Assembly: GCF_020616335.1 (NCBI RefSeq)
Contig: NZ_CP085051.1
Span: forward strand, 1,302,001-1,366,000
Source: Corynebacterium uberis
GTDB lineage: Bacteria; Actinomycetota; Actinomycetes; Mycobacteriales; Mycobacteriaceae
Length of the DNA: 64,000 nucleotides
Direction of reading: 5' to 3'
Positions 18,633 through 28,602 of the stretch are shown in pieces. The notes beneath the pieces were generated by a model. The model did not search any database, was not told the DNA's origin, and worked only from the letters and a program-made list of their open reading frames with translations. A program made the translations under genes and the position numbers. How positions within the stretch are numbered: position 1 is the first letter of the stretch; each line of letters begins with the position of its first letter.

Positions 18633-19616
18633 CTATTCCGGGTCCAAAAGGTCGTCCGTCACCGCCGCCGCGGTGCCCTCAATCCCCAGCTCCTCGGCGC
18701 GCCGATCGGCCATAGACAGCAGGCGCCGAATCCGCCCGGCGATCGCATCCTTGGTCATCGCGGGCTCAGCAAGCCGGCCCAGCTCCTCCAACGAGGCCTG
18801 CTTGAAGCGCACCCGCAACTGCCCCGCCTCAGCCAAATGCTCCGGAACATCATCGGCCAAAATCGCCATCGCGCGTTCCACCCGCGCCGCCGCGGCAACA
18901 GCCGCGCGCGCCGAACGACGCAGATTCGCGTCATCAAAATTGACCAACCTGCTCGTTGTCGTCTGCGCCTGCTGCGCGCGCCGCGCCTCATCCCACCGCA
19001 GGCACGTCCGATACGCCCCCATGCGATTAAGCAAGACCACAATGCCCTCCGCGTCCCGGACGGCAAAGCGCTCCTCTCCCCGAGTCTCGCGCATCCGCGC
19101 CGTCAGCCCCAGGCGACGCACGCACCCCACCAAGGCCTGGCCCGCCACCGTCTCCGGGCACTCCACCTCCAGCGCGCTCGAACGCGCCGGATCAGACAGG
19201 CTGCCGCGGGCAAGCACAGCCCCCCGCAACGCTGCATCGATCACCGAGATCGGGCCGTTGATGATCATCAACGGCAGCCCGCGCACCGGCTCGCCACTGC
19301 GGGTGATCAGGCCCAGCCGGCGCACCATCTCCGCGGACCCAGAACCCATGTGCACGCTAAACTGCGCGGCCTTGCGCCCCGCGACCGGAGGAATGGAAAC
19401 GGTGCGCACCGGGACGTCGAAAAGCGAGGACACCAGACGAGACAGATGCCGAGCCACGCAGGCATACGGGGTCTCCACGCTCAACGTCAACACCCCAGAG
19501 CGCTGCTCCCACTGCCCGCCCATGCGCAACAGCCCGGCAAGCTCCGCCATCCGGTCACCCTGGCGATGCGTCTCCACCGCCGCTAGCTCGTCGATCATCG
19601 ACGCGGTCAAACTCAC
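18633..19616 (-). CDS. whiA: DNA-binding protein WhiA
   Basis: Homing-endonuclease-like (LAGLIDADG fold) protein with a C-terminal helix-turn-helix. It acts as a sporulation/cell-division transcription factor in Streptomyces; its role in corynebacteria is less clear. 327 residues, the size of the C. glutamicum protein. The C-terminus has the conserved LAEAGQLRVRFKQASLEELGRL and a segment ending GIEGTAAAVTDDLLDPE. The frame is open to 19670, but the GTG at 19616 has AAAGGGAG ten bases upstream and begins at the conserved MSLTASMIDEL. Follows yvcK and rapZ in the widespread three-gene cluster. Confidence 0.94.
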   Translation of the reverse strand: MSLTASMIDELAAVETHRQGDRMAELAGLLRMGGQWEQRSGVLTLSVETPYACVARHLSRLVSSLFDVPVRTVSIPPVAGRKAAQFSVHMGSGSAEMVRRLGLITRSGEPVRGLPLMIINGPISVIDAALRGAVLARGSLSDPARSSALEVECPETVAGQALVGCVRRLGLTARMRETRGEERFAVRDAEGIVVLLNRMGAYRTCLRWDEARRAQQAQTTTSRLVNFDDANLRRSARAAVAAAARVERAMAILADDVPEHLAEAGQLRVRFKQASLEELGRLAEPAMTKDAIAGRIRRLLSMADRRAEELGIEGTAAAVTDDLLDPE

Positions 19617-19707
19617 CTCGGATACGCTCCCTTTCGCCTCACAGACTCCACCTGATGCCCCGGCTGGCACCTCGCCACAACCGGAACAGACACCGCGCGC
19701 GCCGACA

Positions 19708-20706
19708 TCATGCCGAACCCAACCGTCTCACATCCCGCAAAGCTGCAGCGAGCTTAGCCGGATCGTGCCGATTGCGCCGGCGACCGTCCGAATCAACCTC
19801 CTCGACGTCACGGTAAACCACCTGCGCACCCAAGCGCTGTGCAGCGCGCTGCAAATACGCCTTCTCACTGCTACTGAGCTGCGCACCGCGATCCACCATG
19901 ATCCAATCCACGCGCAAGCCCGGAGCATGCTGCGCGAGCATATGCAGGTGCCGCTCCGAGGAAAAGCCCTGCGTCTCCCCCGGCTCAGCAGACAGATTCA
20001 ACACCACAACCTTGACTGCCGACGCCGCCGTCATCGCCTCCACCAACTCCGGAATCAGCAAGTGCGGAATCACCGAAGAAAACCAGGATCCCGGGCCCAG
20101 GGTAATCATGTCCGCCGCCGCAATAGCATCCAGCACATGGGCATTGACCTGTGGATTTTCCGGAATGAGGCGGACGCGCCGCACCGAGCCGGGAGTCGAC
20201 GCCACCGCGACCTGACCGCGCACCGGACGCACGATCCGCGGATCATTGTCCAAGCCGGCCACATCGGCCTCAATATCCAACGGCTCCAAGCACACCGGCA
20301 ACACGCGGTCACTCGATCCGGTCAAGGCGCCCACAATATCCAGCGCCTGCTGGGTATCGCCCAACACCTCCGTCAGGCCAGAGATGACCAGGTTGCCCAA
20401 GGCATGCCCCGCCAAGGCGCCGTTGCCGCCAAAGCGGTGCTGCAACGCCTGCGCCCACATCCGACCGGACTCATCCTCGCCCGCCAAGGCGGCCAACGCC
20501 ATGCGCAAGTCGCCGGGCGGGATCATGGCAAGCTCGCGGCGGATGCGCCCCGAAGAACCGCCATCATCAGCCACCGTGACCACCGCGACGATCCCCTCGG
20601 CACCTGATAGCCGGCCCGCGCGCAAGGTCTGATAGAGCCCGTGCCCCCCGCCCAGACTCACCAATAGCCCCATATCTCCGGCGCCGCGAGCACCATGCTG
20701 GGTCAT
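19708..20706 (-). CDS. yvcK: Gluconeogenesis factor YvcK/CofD-like protein
   Basis: CofD-like nucleotide-sugar-binding protein. In Bacillus it is needed on gluconeogenic carbon and for envelope integrity; in mycobacteria it is the PknB-linked CuvA. About 332 residues from this start. The GGGHG loop (19-23), TVADDGGSSGRIRREL and PPGDLRMALAALAG are family hallmarks. ATG 20706 has GGAGG five bases upstream; the frame also opens at a GTG at 20745, which would add 13 residues and has a weaker ribosome site. It precedes whiA and follows rapZ, but an unusually wide gap separates it from rapZ. Confidence 0.92.
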   Translation of the reverse strand: MTQHGARGAGDMGLLVSLGGGHGLYQTLRAGRLSGAEGIVAVVTVADDGGSSGRIRRELAMIPPGDLRMALAALAGEDESGRMWAQALQHRFGGNGALAGHALGNLVISGLTEVLGDTQQALDIVGALTGSSDRVLPVCLEPLDIEADVAGLDNDPRIVRPVRGQVAVASTPGSVRRVRLIPENPQVNAHVLDAIAAADMITLGPGSWFSSVIPHLLIPELVEAMTAASAVKVVVLNLSAEPGETQGFSSERHLHMLAQHAPGLRVDWIMVDRGAQLSSSEKAYLQRAAQRLGAQVVYRDVEEVDSDGRRRNRHDPAKLAAALRDVRRLGSA

Positions 20707-21133
20707 CGAATCCTCCGGGGCCGGGTAGTGCGGATCAGCATCCACCGCGGTTACCGCCTTTCTGCCTAATCTTCGTGGTGTCTAGCTCCAAGGGCACAGA
20801 CACTCGTGTGTCTTCTTGACGCAGCCCGATGCGGGGTCAGGATGGGCGACGGGCCAGCACACAACCCGCGCATGACGCTGCGCGCGCAGCAGCATGCAGC
20901 CCACGGTGCAGCCTTAAGCGCAACCAATAAGCGCCGCATCATCCCTTTCTACCCAAACACTCATTGCCCTGAGCCACCCAGCCGCCCCCTCAAAAGGGGC
21001 CGGGTCCCGTACAGTGCGCGCGGCGCATGCTGTGCCACGCGCGCACAACTCCTGGTCGCTCCGGTCTGGTCCGGCACACGAGCGCGCCCGCGTCCCGGAA
21101 CCCGCCTTGCGGCACGGCTGGGCATCAGCGCGG
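20707..21133. other. Wide rapZ-yvcK intergenic region with hairpins
   Basis: 427 bases with no convincing gene between two genes that are normally adjacent. Contains the inverted repeat AGACAC-TCGT-GTGTCT (20798-20813), GCCCC-N7-GGGGC (20984-21000) and a perfect 9-bp arm hairpin at 21014-21046. A minus-strand TTGGAG-N17-TAGGCA upstream of yvcK may be a promoter. Confidence 0.5.
21014..21046 (-). terminator. Hairpin downstream of rapZ
   Basis: GTGCGCGCG (21014-21022) and CGCGCGCAC (21038-21046) form a perfect 9-bp stem with a 15-base loop. No T tract follows on the minus strand, so it could be an atypical terminator or a regulatory structure. Confidence 0.35.
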
Positions 21134-22066
21134 CTACTCGCGTGCGATATCCCGGTGCGTCACCGTCACTCCGATCGTGCCACGCTCACGCAGGCGCCGA
21201 CCGATTTCCTGGGCCACAGCCACAGAGCGGTGATGCCCGCCGGTGCACCCCACAGACATGGTGATGAAGTTCTTTCCCTCATGCCGATACCCCGGCTGCA
21301 TGGAATCAAACATGGTCAGGAAGTTATCAATAAACTCCCGCGAGCCCGGCTGAGAAAGCACATAATCCGACACCGCGGCGTCCGTGCCCCGATACTGGCG
21401 CAACTCCGGAACCCAATACGGATTGGGTAAGAAGCGCACATCCACCGTGATGTCTGAATCCCGGGGGGCGCCGTGCTTAAACCCGAAAGACTGAATGGTG
21501 ACGTGCGGGCGCTTATCCACGATGGTGCCAAAGGTTTCTTCAATCCTGCGGCGCAGATCATGGACAGACAATTCCGAGGTGTCAATGGTCACATGGGCGT
21601 CTTCTTTAATCTCGGCGAGCTCATGGCGCTCGCGGGCGATGCCATCAGAAAGCGTGTCCCCGCCCTGGAGCGGATGAGTGCGCCGCACGCTATCAAAGCG
21701 TTTGATCAGCACGTCATCGCGGGCATCCAAAAACAGGACCGTCGGGGCGAGATGACGCGCCCGCAGCTCCTCAAGCGTCTGCAACAAATTGCCCCGGAAC
21801 ATCCGCGCACGCACGTCCGTGACCATGGCCACCCGATCAACGGGAGAATCCGGGGCGGCGCACATTCCGGCCAGCGTCAACACCAACTCCGGGGGCAAAT
21901 TGTGGGCGACATACCAGTCTTTATCTTCAAAAACCTTCGCCGCGGTGCTCAAACCCGCCCCCGACATGCCGGTAATCAGCAACGGCGGGGACACCAGATG
22001 GGAAGGCAAAGAACCTGCGGGATCGAGATCTCTAGATTGCTCTCGGTCGGCGCTGTGACTAGTCAT
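21134..22066 (-). CDS. rapZ: RNase adapter RapZ-like NTP-binding protein
   Basis: P-loop protein of the RapZ/YvcJ family, which binds nucleotides and in E. coli presents small RNAs to RNase E; the actinobacterial role is unproven. About 310 residues. Walker [11 protein letters not shown] (33-42), [15 protein letters not shown], and the conserved C-terminal [25 protein letters not shown] are visible. Several starts are possible. ATG 22066 has AGGA about nine bases upstream and gives the usual length; the open frame begins at 22090. First gene of the rapZ-yvcK-whiA cluster. Confidence 0.93.
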   Translation of the reverse strand: MTSHSADREQSRDLDPAGSLPSHLVSPPLLITGMSGAGLSTAAKVFEDKDWYVAHNLPPELVLTLAGMCAAPDSPVDRVAMVTDVRARMFRGNLLQTLEELRARHLAPTVLFLDARDDVLIKRFDSVRRTHPLQGGDTLSDGIARERHELAEIKEDAHVTIDTSELSVHDLRRRIEETFGTIVDKRPHVTIQSFGFKHGAPRDSDITVDVRFLPNPYWVPELRQYRGTDAAVSDYVLSQPGSREFIDNFLTMFDSMQPGYRHEGKNFITMSVGCTGGHHRSVAVAQEIGRRLRERGTIGVTVTHRDIARE

Positions 22067-22259
22067 GCTCACCATCCTAGCGGCCGGCACTACAGGTGGT
22101 TACCCGGCGAAAAGTTCACCGCATACTCACTGACATCGTGACTCGTAATACCAGCCGCCAGCGCAGGCTTACTTATCCCGCACGCCGCCGGGTGCTTCCA
22201 TGGCAGAATTTTGTCTACTGCCCCCGCGAAGCCCGCAGGTAGCGGGCACCGGGGACGGC

Positions 22260-22274
22260 GGGGCGTCGACAAGC
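22260..22274 (-). repeat. Inverted, one-mismatch copy of the 15-mer
   Basis: Minus strand reads GCTTGTCGACGCCCC, one change from GCTTATCGACGCCCC. Intergenic between uvrC and rapZ. Confidence 0.5.
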
Positions 22275-22324
22275 AATACCTCCCGGGCGGCGGACTGAGT
22301 GCCCACTAGGTGGCCACGCGTGCC

Positions 22325-24442
22325 TTAAGCGTCACCCGGTGCTGGCGGATCCGCCGCGGGCGGGTGCTCCCCCGCATCAGGGTGCAAGGCGGTGAACACC
22401 GTCTGCGCCAGCGCCGGGCCAAACCCTTTGACCTGCGCTATTTGCTCCACGCTCGCCTGTTTGAGCCGCTTGAGGGAGCCGAAGTGGCGCACCAGCTCGC
22501 TGCGGCGCACCTGCCCCAGACCCTTAATGTCATCGAGCTGGGAGTGCTTCATGCGCTTGGAGCGTTGCTGCCGGTGATAGGTGATGGCAAAACGGTGGGC
22601 CTCATCGCGGATTTGTTGGAGCAAATACAGGCCCTGGGAATTGCGCGGCAGAATCACTGGATCGGGGTCGCCGGGCACCCAGATTTCCTCCAGCCGCTTG
22701 GCCAGACCGACCAGATAGACATCCGAGATTCCAAGCTCATCAAAAACCTCCGCAGCGGCAGCGACCTGGGGTGCGCCGCCATCAACGATGAACAGCTGCG
22801 GCGGGTAGGCAAAACGCTTCGGATCGGTGCTCATCTCCTCGACGCGCTGCGCGAGTTCATCGCTAAACGTCGATCCGTCGAATTCTTCCGCCTCCGGAAT
22901 CGCGCGGCTGTCCTGATTATGGCGCAAGAATCGCCGACGGGTGATTTCCGCAATGGAGGCGACATCATCGCTGTGCCCATCGCCGGCAGCTTCCTTAATT
23001 CTGTAGCGCCGATAATCGGATTTCTTTGGCAGGCCGTCTTCAAAAACCACCAGCGAGGCAACCACATCGGTTCCCTGAAGGTGGGAAATGTCGGTACATT
23101 CGATGCGCAGCGGTGCCTGATCCATTCCCAGGGCATCTTGAATGTCCTGCAACGCCGCGGACCTGGCCGTCAGATCGCCCACGCGCTTGAGTTTGTGCTG
23201 GCGCAGGGCCTCCACCGCATTCTTGGTCACAGTTTCCGCCAACGCTTTTTTATCGCCACGCTGCGGAACCCGCAGTTCGACCGGGCCGCCACGCAACTCC
23301 TGCAACGCTTGGGTTGTCTCCGGGGCGGCCGCGGGAAGCTGCGGCACCAAAATCAGCCGCGGGATCAGAGTTCCAGGCCGGCGATGTTCGTGGGATTGCT
23401 TATCGACGCCCCGGCGCCGCACCGCCGCGCGCTCCTCCTGGTCTTCCTGGCGCGCCCGGTCAACCGCATCGCCATAAAACTGGACGAGGAAGTTCTGCAG
23501 CAATTCCGGAAGCGCCGGATCCGGCTCACCCTCGACGAGCGGCTGGCTGCCCCCGGCCTCGTCGCCGCTCTTTTCCACGACCCACCCACGCTGACCGCGG
23601 ACCCTGCCGGCACGCACGTGAAAGACCTGGACTGCGGCCTCGAGCTCATCGGTAGCAATGCCGATGATGTCGGCGTCCGTGCCGTCGCCAAGGACCACCG
23701 TCTGGCGCTCCATGAGCTTATCAATGGCGGCCAGATTGTCCCGCAGCCGAGCCGCATGCTCGAACTCGAGGTTGACCGCGGCCTCCTCCATCTCCCGGGT
23801 TAGCCGCGCGCGCACGGCGTCAGTGTGCCCCGCCATGAAAGCGCAGAAGCCCTCCGCGATGTCACGGTGCTCCTCCGCGCTGACCCGCCCCACGCACGGG
23901 GCGGCGCACTTATCGATGTAGCCCAGCAAGCATGGCCTGCCCAGGGCCTCATGCCGGTGAAACACCCCCTTGGTGCAGGTGCGCATGGGGTAGATCCGGG
24001 TGAGCAGGTCCAACGTTTCGCGCACCGCCCAGGCATGCGAATAGGGCCCAAAGTAGCGCACCCCTTTGCGCCGCGGGCCGCGGTAGAAGAAGGCCCGGGG
24101 GTACTGCTCGTTCATGGAAACCGCCAGAACCGGATAGGTTTTATCGTCCCGGTACATGACGTTGAAGCGCGGGTCGAAGCGCTTAATCCAGGTGTACTCC
24201 AGCTGCAGGGCCTCCACCTCGCTGGCTACCACCGTCCACTCAACACTCGCCCCGGTGAGCACCATCTGGCGGGTGCGCGGGTGAAGCTGGGTGATGTCCT
24301 GGAAGTAGTTAGACAGGCGTGCCCGCAGGTTTTTGGCCTTGCCTACGTAGATGACGCGGCCGGTGTCATCGCGGAACTTATATACCCCCGGGTCGGTGGG
24401 GATGGTGCCGGGGGCCGGGCGATAGTCTGCTGGATCAGCCAA
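22325..24442 (-). CDS. uvrC: Excinuclease ABC subunit C
   Basis: Makes the dual incisions in UvrABC nucleotide excision repair. 705 residues: N-terminal GIY-YIG nuclease ([25 protein letters not shown] cut to its key residues VYKF and VIYVGKAKN, about 18-42), cysteines in [13 protein letters not shown], a UVR helix pair near 205-240, the second endonuclease domain ([21 protein letters not shown] region) and C-terminal helix-hairpin-helix motifs. TTG start with GGAGG ten bases upstream. The coding sequence contains one exact 15-mer repeat copy, encoding part of a conserved RRGVDK segment. Confidence 0.96.
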   Translation of the reverse strand: MADPADYRPAPGTIPTDPGVYKFRDDTGRVIYVGKAKNLRARLSNYFQDITQLHPRTRQMVLTGASVEWTVVASEVEALQLEYTWIKRFDPRFNVMYRDDKTYPVLAVSMNEQYPRAFFYRGPRRKGVRYFGPYSHAWAVRETLDLLTRIYPMRTCTKGVFHRHEALGRPCLLGYIDKCAAPCVGRVSAEEHRDIAEGFCAFMAGHTDAVRARLTREMEEAAVNLEFEHAARLRDNLAAIDKLMERQTVVLGDGTDADIIGIATDELEAAVQVFHVRAGRVRGQRGWVVEKSGDEAGGSQPLVEGEPDPALPELLQNFLVQFYGDAVDRARQEDQEERAAVRRRGVDKQSHEHRRPGTLIPRLILVPQLPAAAPETTQALQELRGGPVELRVPQRGDKKALAETVTKNAVEALRQHKLKRVGDLTARSAALQDIQDALGMDQAPLRIECTDISHLQGTDVVASLVVFEDGLPKKSDYRRYRIKEAAGDGHSDDVASIAEITRRRFLRHNQDSRAIPEAEEFDGSTFSDELAQRVEEMSTDPKRFAYPPQLFIVDGGAPQVAAAAEVFDELGISDVYLVGLAKRLEEIWVPGDPDPVILPRNSQGLYLLQQIRDEAHRFAITYHRQQRSKRMKHSQLDDIKGLGQVRRSELVRHFGSLKRLKQASVEQIAQVKGFGPALAQTVFTALHPDAGEHPPAADPPAPGDA
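23398..23412 (+). repeat. 15-mer GCTTATCGACGCCCC, copy inside uvrC
   Basis: Exact copy, here within coding sequence. The encoded GVDK residues look conserved in corynebacterial UvrC from memory, so this copy may be coincidental or tolerated. Confidence 0.55.
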
Positions 24443-24460
24443 GAAACGGGGCCTCCGGCA

Positions 24461-25039
24461 CTAATCTTCTGGCATGTAGGCGGCCTCGAGCTGGCGGAAG
24501 CGCTCCACGTCCTCAAGGATGGTGTCCTGATCCGCCGCTTGCAGCGCCCACATGGGCACATACTCAAAGTCCGGCAGCTCCAGGCGGGCAACGCGCGAGC
24601 CGCGGGGGAAAGACAGCCCATAAATCACGGACCACCCGTAGAAACGGGTTCCAATGAAGTTGCGCACCTCAACGCCATCGGCGTTGGCCCGCACGCGCGG
24701 GCGCGACAGGCACACGGCGCACAGCACGGCGAGGATGACGCCGATTCCGGGGAATGCGAAGCGGTCAATGGTGGTGATGGTCACGCCAGTGCTGCCGATA
24801 CCCACGACGATGCCCATGATGATGTGGATAACGATGAGCGCCGCGGCGCCGACATATCCGATGAGCCGCAGCCGCCGCGACTGCACCTCATACTCCCAGG
24901 GGCGTTGCGAAGTCTCCGCCATCGGGTCCAAAGCGTTATAGGCGCTGGCCTGATCCTGGCTTAACTGCGTGGCTCCCGCCTGGGAGGCGGCGGTCGCCTT
25001 CGCGTCGCCGAGCTGTCCAGGCACATCCTTGGATTCCAC
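24461..25039 (-). CDS. PH-domain (bPH6-like) membrane protein
   Basis: 192 residues: a polar N-terminal stretch of about 50, two hydrophobic helices (LIGYVGAAALIVIHIIMGIVVGI and FPGIGVILAVLCAVCLS, about 58-115), then a soluble domain with GVEVRNFIGTRFYGWSVIYGLSF and the motif VPMWALQAAD. This matches the bacterial PH-like domain family found in the equivalent gene of corynebacteria and mycobacteria between uvrC and ribH. No enzymatic function is known. GTG start with a poor ribosome site; a shorter form from the ATG at codon 39 cannot be excluded. Confidence 0.8.
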   Translation of the reverse strand: MESKDVPGQLGDAKATAASQAGATQLSQDQASAYNALDPMAETSQRPWEYEVQSRRLRLIGYVGAAALIVIHIIMGIVVGIGSTGVTITTIDRFAFPGIGVILAVLCAVCLSRPRVRANADGVEVRNFIGTRFYGWSVIYGLSFPRGSRVARLELPDFEYVPMWALQAADQDTILEDVERFRQLEAAYMPED

Positions 25040-25122
25040 TTTTTCTACGTCCGTCCCATCCGCTGGTCGCTAATCTCCGGGCTCAGTCTACCGAGCCGCC
25101 CGCTGCTGCACGCCAGATTGCC

Positions 25123-25620
25123 TCATCTGACGGCGTCTCGGGGCTTTTTCCCCTGACCCACCTCGCGCAGGACCAGCGCCGTGTGCAGCGCCGCCACGGC
25201 AGCTTCTGCGCCCTTATCCTCTACCGCGTCGATCCCACCGGAGCGTTCAATGGCTTGCTCGAGGGTATCGGTGGTCAGGATGCCATTGCCCACGGGGGTG
25301 GATTCGTCCAGGGCGATGCGGGTGAGCCCGGCGGTCACGGAGTCACACACATAATCGAAGTGCGGCGTGCCGCCCCGGACCACGCACCCCAGTGCCACCA
25401 CTGCGTCGTGGGTGCGGGCTGCGGCCTGGACGACCACCGGGATCTCCAAGGCACCAACAACCCGGAACTCATCAACGCTCGCGCCGCAGTCGCGGGCGGC
25501 GCGCACGGCGTGCTCGTGGAGGCGATCGCAGATCTCCTCGTTCCAGCTGGACGTGACCACGGCCACCGAAAGGCCCGTCGCGTCCACGCCGGCTACCTGG
25601 GGCAATCCCTCTTTAGCCAT
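25123..25620 (-). CDS. ribH: 6,7-dimethyl-8-ribityllumazine synthase
   Basis: Condenses the ribityl pyrimidine with 3,4-dihydroxy-2-butanone 4-phosphate, the penultimate riboflavin step, as an icosahedral or pentameric shell. 165 residues. [47 protein letters not shown] with the catalytic histidine, and [15 protein letters not shown] are present. ATG with AAGGAG about 11 bases upstream. Last gene of the rpe-ribD-ribE-ribBA-ribH run. Confidence 0.96.
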   Translation of the reverse strand: MAKEGLPQVAGVDATGLSVAVVTSSWNEEICDRLHEHAVRAARDCGASVDEFRVVGALEIPVVVQAAARTHDAVVALGCVVRGGTPHFDYVCDSVTAGLTRIALDESTPVGNGILTTDTLEQAIERSGGIDAVEDKGAEAAVAALHTALVLREVGQGKKPRDAVR

Positions 25621-25641
25621 CGCTTTTTACTCTCCTTGGGA

Positions 25642-26934
25642 TTAGTTGTCATCCGCCGCGGCGGGCCCATCCTGGGGGTGGGTCTGGTCCCACTGTGCCA
25701 CGCCCGGCAAGTCATGGCCCATGCGATCGCGCTTGGCGCGCAGATAACGCACGTTGTCCTCGTTGACGGTGACAGGCAAGGTGGTGCGCTTGACCACCTT
25801 CAGGCCGTGGCCGGCCAGCGCCTCCTGCTTAGCCGGATTATTGCTAATCAGGTTGACGGAGGTCACGCACAGATCCCGCAGGATCTGCGCGGCGGTATCA
25901 AACTCTCGAGCATCCACCGGGTGGCCAAGTTCCACATTAGCGTCCACGGTGTCCCAGCCCCGATCTTGAAGCTCATAGGCCTGGAGCTTGTGGTTCAGGC
26001 CAATGCCCCGGCCCTCCTGGCCGCGTAGGTATACCACGATGCCGCGACCGGCCTGGGCGATCAGCTCCATCGAGCGGTGCAGCTGCTCGCCGCAGTCGCA
26101 CCGGCGCGAGGAGAAGACGTCTCCGGTCAGGCACTCAGAATGCACCCGCACGATGACATCCTCGCCGCCATCCTGGTCTGGGTGCCCGGCGATCAACGCC
26201 ACGTGGTCTACCCCGGTGATGCGGTGTCTAAACCCGATGGCCCTGAAGTAGCCAAACTCGGTGGGCAGTCGGGTCTCTACCACCCGATCAATGAGCATCT
26301 CGTGGCTGCGGCGCCAGGCGATGAGCTGTTCGATGGAGATCATCACCAGGCCGTGTTCATCGGCGAACCGACGCAGCTCGGGTCCGCGTGCCATGTCCGT
26401 GGGATCAGCCTCCGAGACGATCTCACAGAGCACCCCAGCCGGGTAGAGCCCGGCGGCGCGTGCCAGGTCTACGGCGGCCTCGGTGTGGCCGTCGCGGACC
26501 AGGACTCCCCCTTCCCGGGCCCGCAGTGGCACCACGTGCCCGGGCCGGGTGAAGTCCTCCGGGCCGCGGGCGGGGTCGGCCAGGCGGCGGACAGTTTCGC
26601 AGCGCGACTGCGCCGAGATGCCCGTCGTGCCGGTGGCCGCATCCACGGTAACGGTGTAGGCCGTTGACCTGGCGTCCTCGTTTCGGGTCACCATGGGGGG
26701 AAGGCCCAGCCGGTCCGCATCCGCGTGGGTCAGGGGGGCGCAGATGTAGCCGGAGGTGTAGCGCACCATGAATGCCACCAACTCTGGGGTGGCTTTTTCC
26801 GCCGCGAAGATTAAGTCGCCTTCATTTTCCCGGTCTTCATTGTCTACAACCACCACGGCTTGACCTGCTGCGATCGCCGCGATGGCGGCCTCGACGGTGT
26901 CAAGTCTTAAGTTCTCCCGGGATTGCTCAGTCAC
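25642..26934 (-). CDS. ribBA: Bifunctional DHBP synthase / GTP cyclohydrolase II
   Basis: Makes both riboflavin precursors: 3,4-dihydroxy-2-butanone 4-phosphate from ribulose 5-phosphate (N-terminal RibB) and the pyrimidine from GTP (C-terminal RibA). 430 residues. [10 protein letters not shown] (31-40) marks the RibB active site. The RibA zinc cysteines are Cys268, Cys279 and Cys281 in [15 protein letters not shown], followed by GRGIGLNHK. Both domains look intact. Spaced 11 bases from ribE upstream and 21 from ribH downstream. Confidence 0.96.
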   Translation of the reverse strand: MTEQSRENLRLDTVEAAIAAIAAGQAVVVVDNEDRENEGDLIFAAEKATPELVAFMVRYTSGYICAPLTHADADRLGLPPMVTRNEDARSTAYTVTVDAATGTTGISAQSRCETVRRLADPARGPEDFTRPGHVVPLRAREGGVLVRDGHTEAAVDLARAAGLYPAGVLCEIVSEADPTDMARGPELRRFADEHGLVMISIEQLIAWRRSHEMLIDRVVETRLPTEFGYFRAIGFRHRITGVDHVALIAGHPDQDGGEDVIVRVHSECLTGDVFSSRRCDCGEQLHRSMELIAQAGRGIVVYLRGQEGRGIGLNHKLQAYELQDRGWDTVDANVELGHPVDAREFDTAAQILRDLCVTSVNLISNNPAKQEALAGHGLKVVKRTTLPVTVNEDNVRYLRAKRDRMGHDLPGVAQWDQTHPQDGPAAADDN

Positions 26935-26945
26935 GCTGCCTCACT

Positions 26946-27563
26946 TTAGTCGCCTGAGCTGGCGTGCTCAGCCCCGGGTCCCAGGAGTTTTTCCACGTAC
27001 TTAGCCAGCACGTCGACTTCCAGGTTGACGGGATCGCCAACCTCTAGTTGACCCAGGATGGTCTGCTCCAGCGTGGCGGGGATGAGGCTGACTTCAAACC
27101 AGCCCGGCTGCGTTGCTGAAACGGTCAGGGAGGTGCCGCTGACGGTGATGGAGCCCTTCTCCACCACGTAGCGGTCAATCTGTTCGGGCAGGCTCAAGCG
27201 CAGGACGTCCCAGTGTTCTGAGTGCGTTCGCGCCAGTAGGGTTGCGGTGGCGTCGACATGGCCCTGGACTAGGTGCCCGCCGAGGCGCCCGCCTACCGGC
27301 ATCGCCCGTTCGAGGTTGACCTGGGCGCCCGCAGTCAGCTCGCCGAGCGCGGTGCGCTGGAGGGTTTCTTTCATCACGTCGGCGCTGAAGTGGTCCTCGG
27401 CGATCTGTGTGATGGTCAGGCAGACCCCGTTGACGCACAGGGAGTCTCCCAGTTTGGCGTCGCTAAGCACCGTGCGCGCGGCGATGGTCAGTATCTGGGA
27501 GTCATCGTCGTGGCGCGTCAGCTCCTGGACGCGCCCGAGTTCTTCAACAAGCCCGGTAAACAC
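26946..27563 (-). CDS. ribE: Riboflavin synthase alpha chain
   Basis: Dismutates two lumazines into riboflavin (called ribC in C. glutamicum). 205 residues made of two duplicated barrel repeats: MFTGLVEELGRV at the start, CVNGVCLTI and GHLVQGHVDATATLL in the first half, GTSLTVSATQPGWFEVSLIP in the second. GTG start, seven bases after ribD. Confidence 0.95.
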   Translation of the reverse strand: MFTGLVEELGRVQELTRHDDDSQILTIAARTVLSDAKLGDSLCVNGVCLTITQIAEDHFSADVMKETLQRTALGELTAGAQVNLERAMPVGGRLGGHLVQGHVDATATLLARTHSEHWDVLRLSLPEQIDRYVVEKGSITVSGTSLTVSATQPGWFEVSLIPATLEQTILGQLEVGDPVNLEVDVLAKYVEKLLGPGAEHASSGD

Positions 27564-27570
27564 GATTCGG

Positions 27571-28602
27571 TCATCCTTTCTGCGATGCGTGTGGCTCTCG
27601 GGTGTATTCCACGAGCAGGTCTTGGCCTAGGGGCGTGACCCCTGTCCTGGTCCAGTGGGGCGCGTCACGCAGCGTCGCTGCGACGGTGCGGGCGAGCACG
27701 CTGGTTCCGGCGCCGAGCAGGATCGGGGCGCTATAGATCTGGAGGGCGTCGACGACCCCGGCTTCGATGAAGGAGGCTGCCAGGTGCGGCCCGCCTTCGA
27801 CGAGCACGTCGCGTGCGCCGGTCTCCCACAGCGCTTGCAGCGCGGTAGCAATGTCTGGGTACTGCTCATAGCCCAGTTCATGAAGGTTGGTGCACTGCTG
27901 TGGGGGCAGGTTCCGGCTGCCGATGACCACTCGGCGCGGTTGGTGTCCCCGGACCTCGCCGTGCTCGTCTCGGGCGGTCAGTGAGGGATTGTCCGCCAAT
28001 GCGGTGCCGGTCCCGATGATGATGGCATCGCGCAGGCGTCGGTCGCGGTGCACCGCGGCCCGCGCGGCGGTCCCGGTGATCCACTTGCTGGTGCCGTCGG
28101 CGGCGGCAACGAATCCGTCCAGGCTGGCGGCCATCTTGAGGGTCACGTGGCAGCGCCCGGCCCGCATGGATGCCTCCCACGGCTCCAGGTCCGTGACGGC
28201 GACGTCCGCATGCCGGTAGACCCGCACTCCGGCGTTGTGCAGGGCGCGGTGCCCGCCCCCGGCGAGCGGGGTGGGGTCCGGGTGCGCGTAGTGGACGGCG
28301 GCCACGCCTGCGGCGAGGAGCGCCTGGGTGCACGGCCCCGTCCGCCCGGTGTGGTTGCACGGCTCCAGCGTCACGATGGCACTGCCGCCACGGGCGCGCT
28401 CCCCCGCGTCACGCAGGGCCATCACCTCGGCGTGGGGACCGCCGACGGGCTGGGTGTGCCCCACGCCCGCGAGGCGTCCGTGCGCATCGAGGATGACCGC
28501 CCCCACCGGAGGGTTGGGGCTAGTGGTACCGCGGGCGAGGTGGCCCTGCTCCACCGCGATCCGGAAAGCGTCAGGCAGATCGATCGACGGCAGGGCACTC
28601 AC
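27571..28602 (-). CDS. ribD: Riboflavin deaminase/reductase RibD
   Basis: Bifunctional: an N-terminal zinc deaminase and a C-terminal NADPH-dependent ribosyl reductase (ribG in C. glutamicum). 343 residues. The zinc site is His57/Glu59 in GPHAEV with Cys82 in EPCNHTGRTGPC and Cys91. The reductase half shows VTLKMAASLDGFVAA, ITGTAARAAVHRDR and VLVEGGPHLAASF. GTG start; its first four bases overlap the rpe stop. No FMN riboswitch precedes it. Confidence 0.95.
   Translation of the reverse strand: MSALPSIDLPDAFRIAVEQGHLARGTTSPNPPVGAVILDAHGRLAGVGHTQPVGGPHAEVMALRDAGERARGGSAIVTLEPCNHTGRTGPCTQALLAAGVAAVHYAHPDPTPLAGGGHRALHNAGVRVYRHADVAVTDLEPWEASMRAGRCHVTLKMAASLDGFVAAADGTSKWITGTAARAAVHRDRRLRDAIIIGTGTALADNPSLTARDEHGEVRGHQPRRVVIGSRNLPPQQCTNLHELGYEQYPDIATALQALWETGARDVLVEGGPHLAASFIEAGVVDALQIYSAPILLGAGTSVLARTVAATLRDAPHWTRTGVTPLGQDLLVEYTREPHASQKG

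Noticed and set aside
23398-23412. The uvrC copy of the 15-mer as evidence of an insertion into the gene
   Set aside because: It encodes residues that appear conserved in UvrC of relatives from memory, and the protein length is normal.
25123-28602. FMN riboswitch for the riboflavin genes
   Set aside because: ribD overlaps rpe by four bases and the spacers are 7-21 bases; there is no room and no RFN-like sequence.
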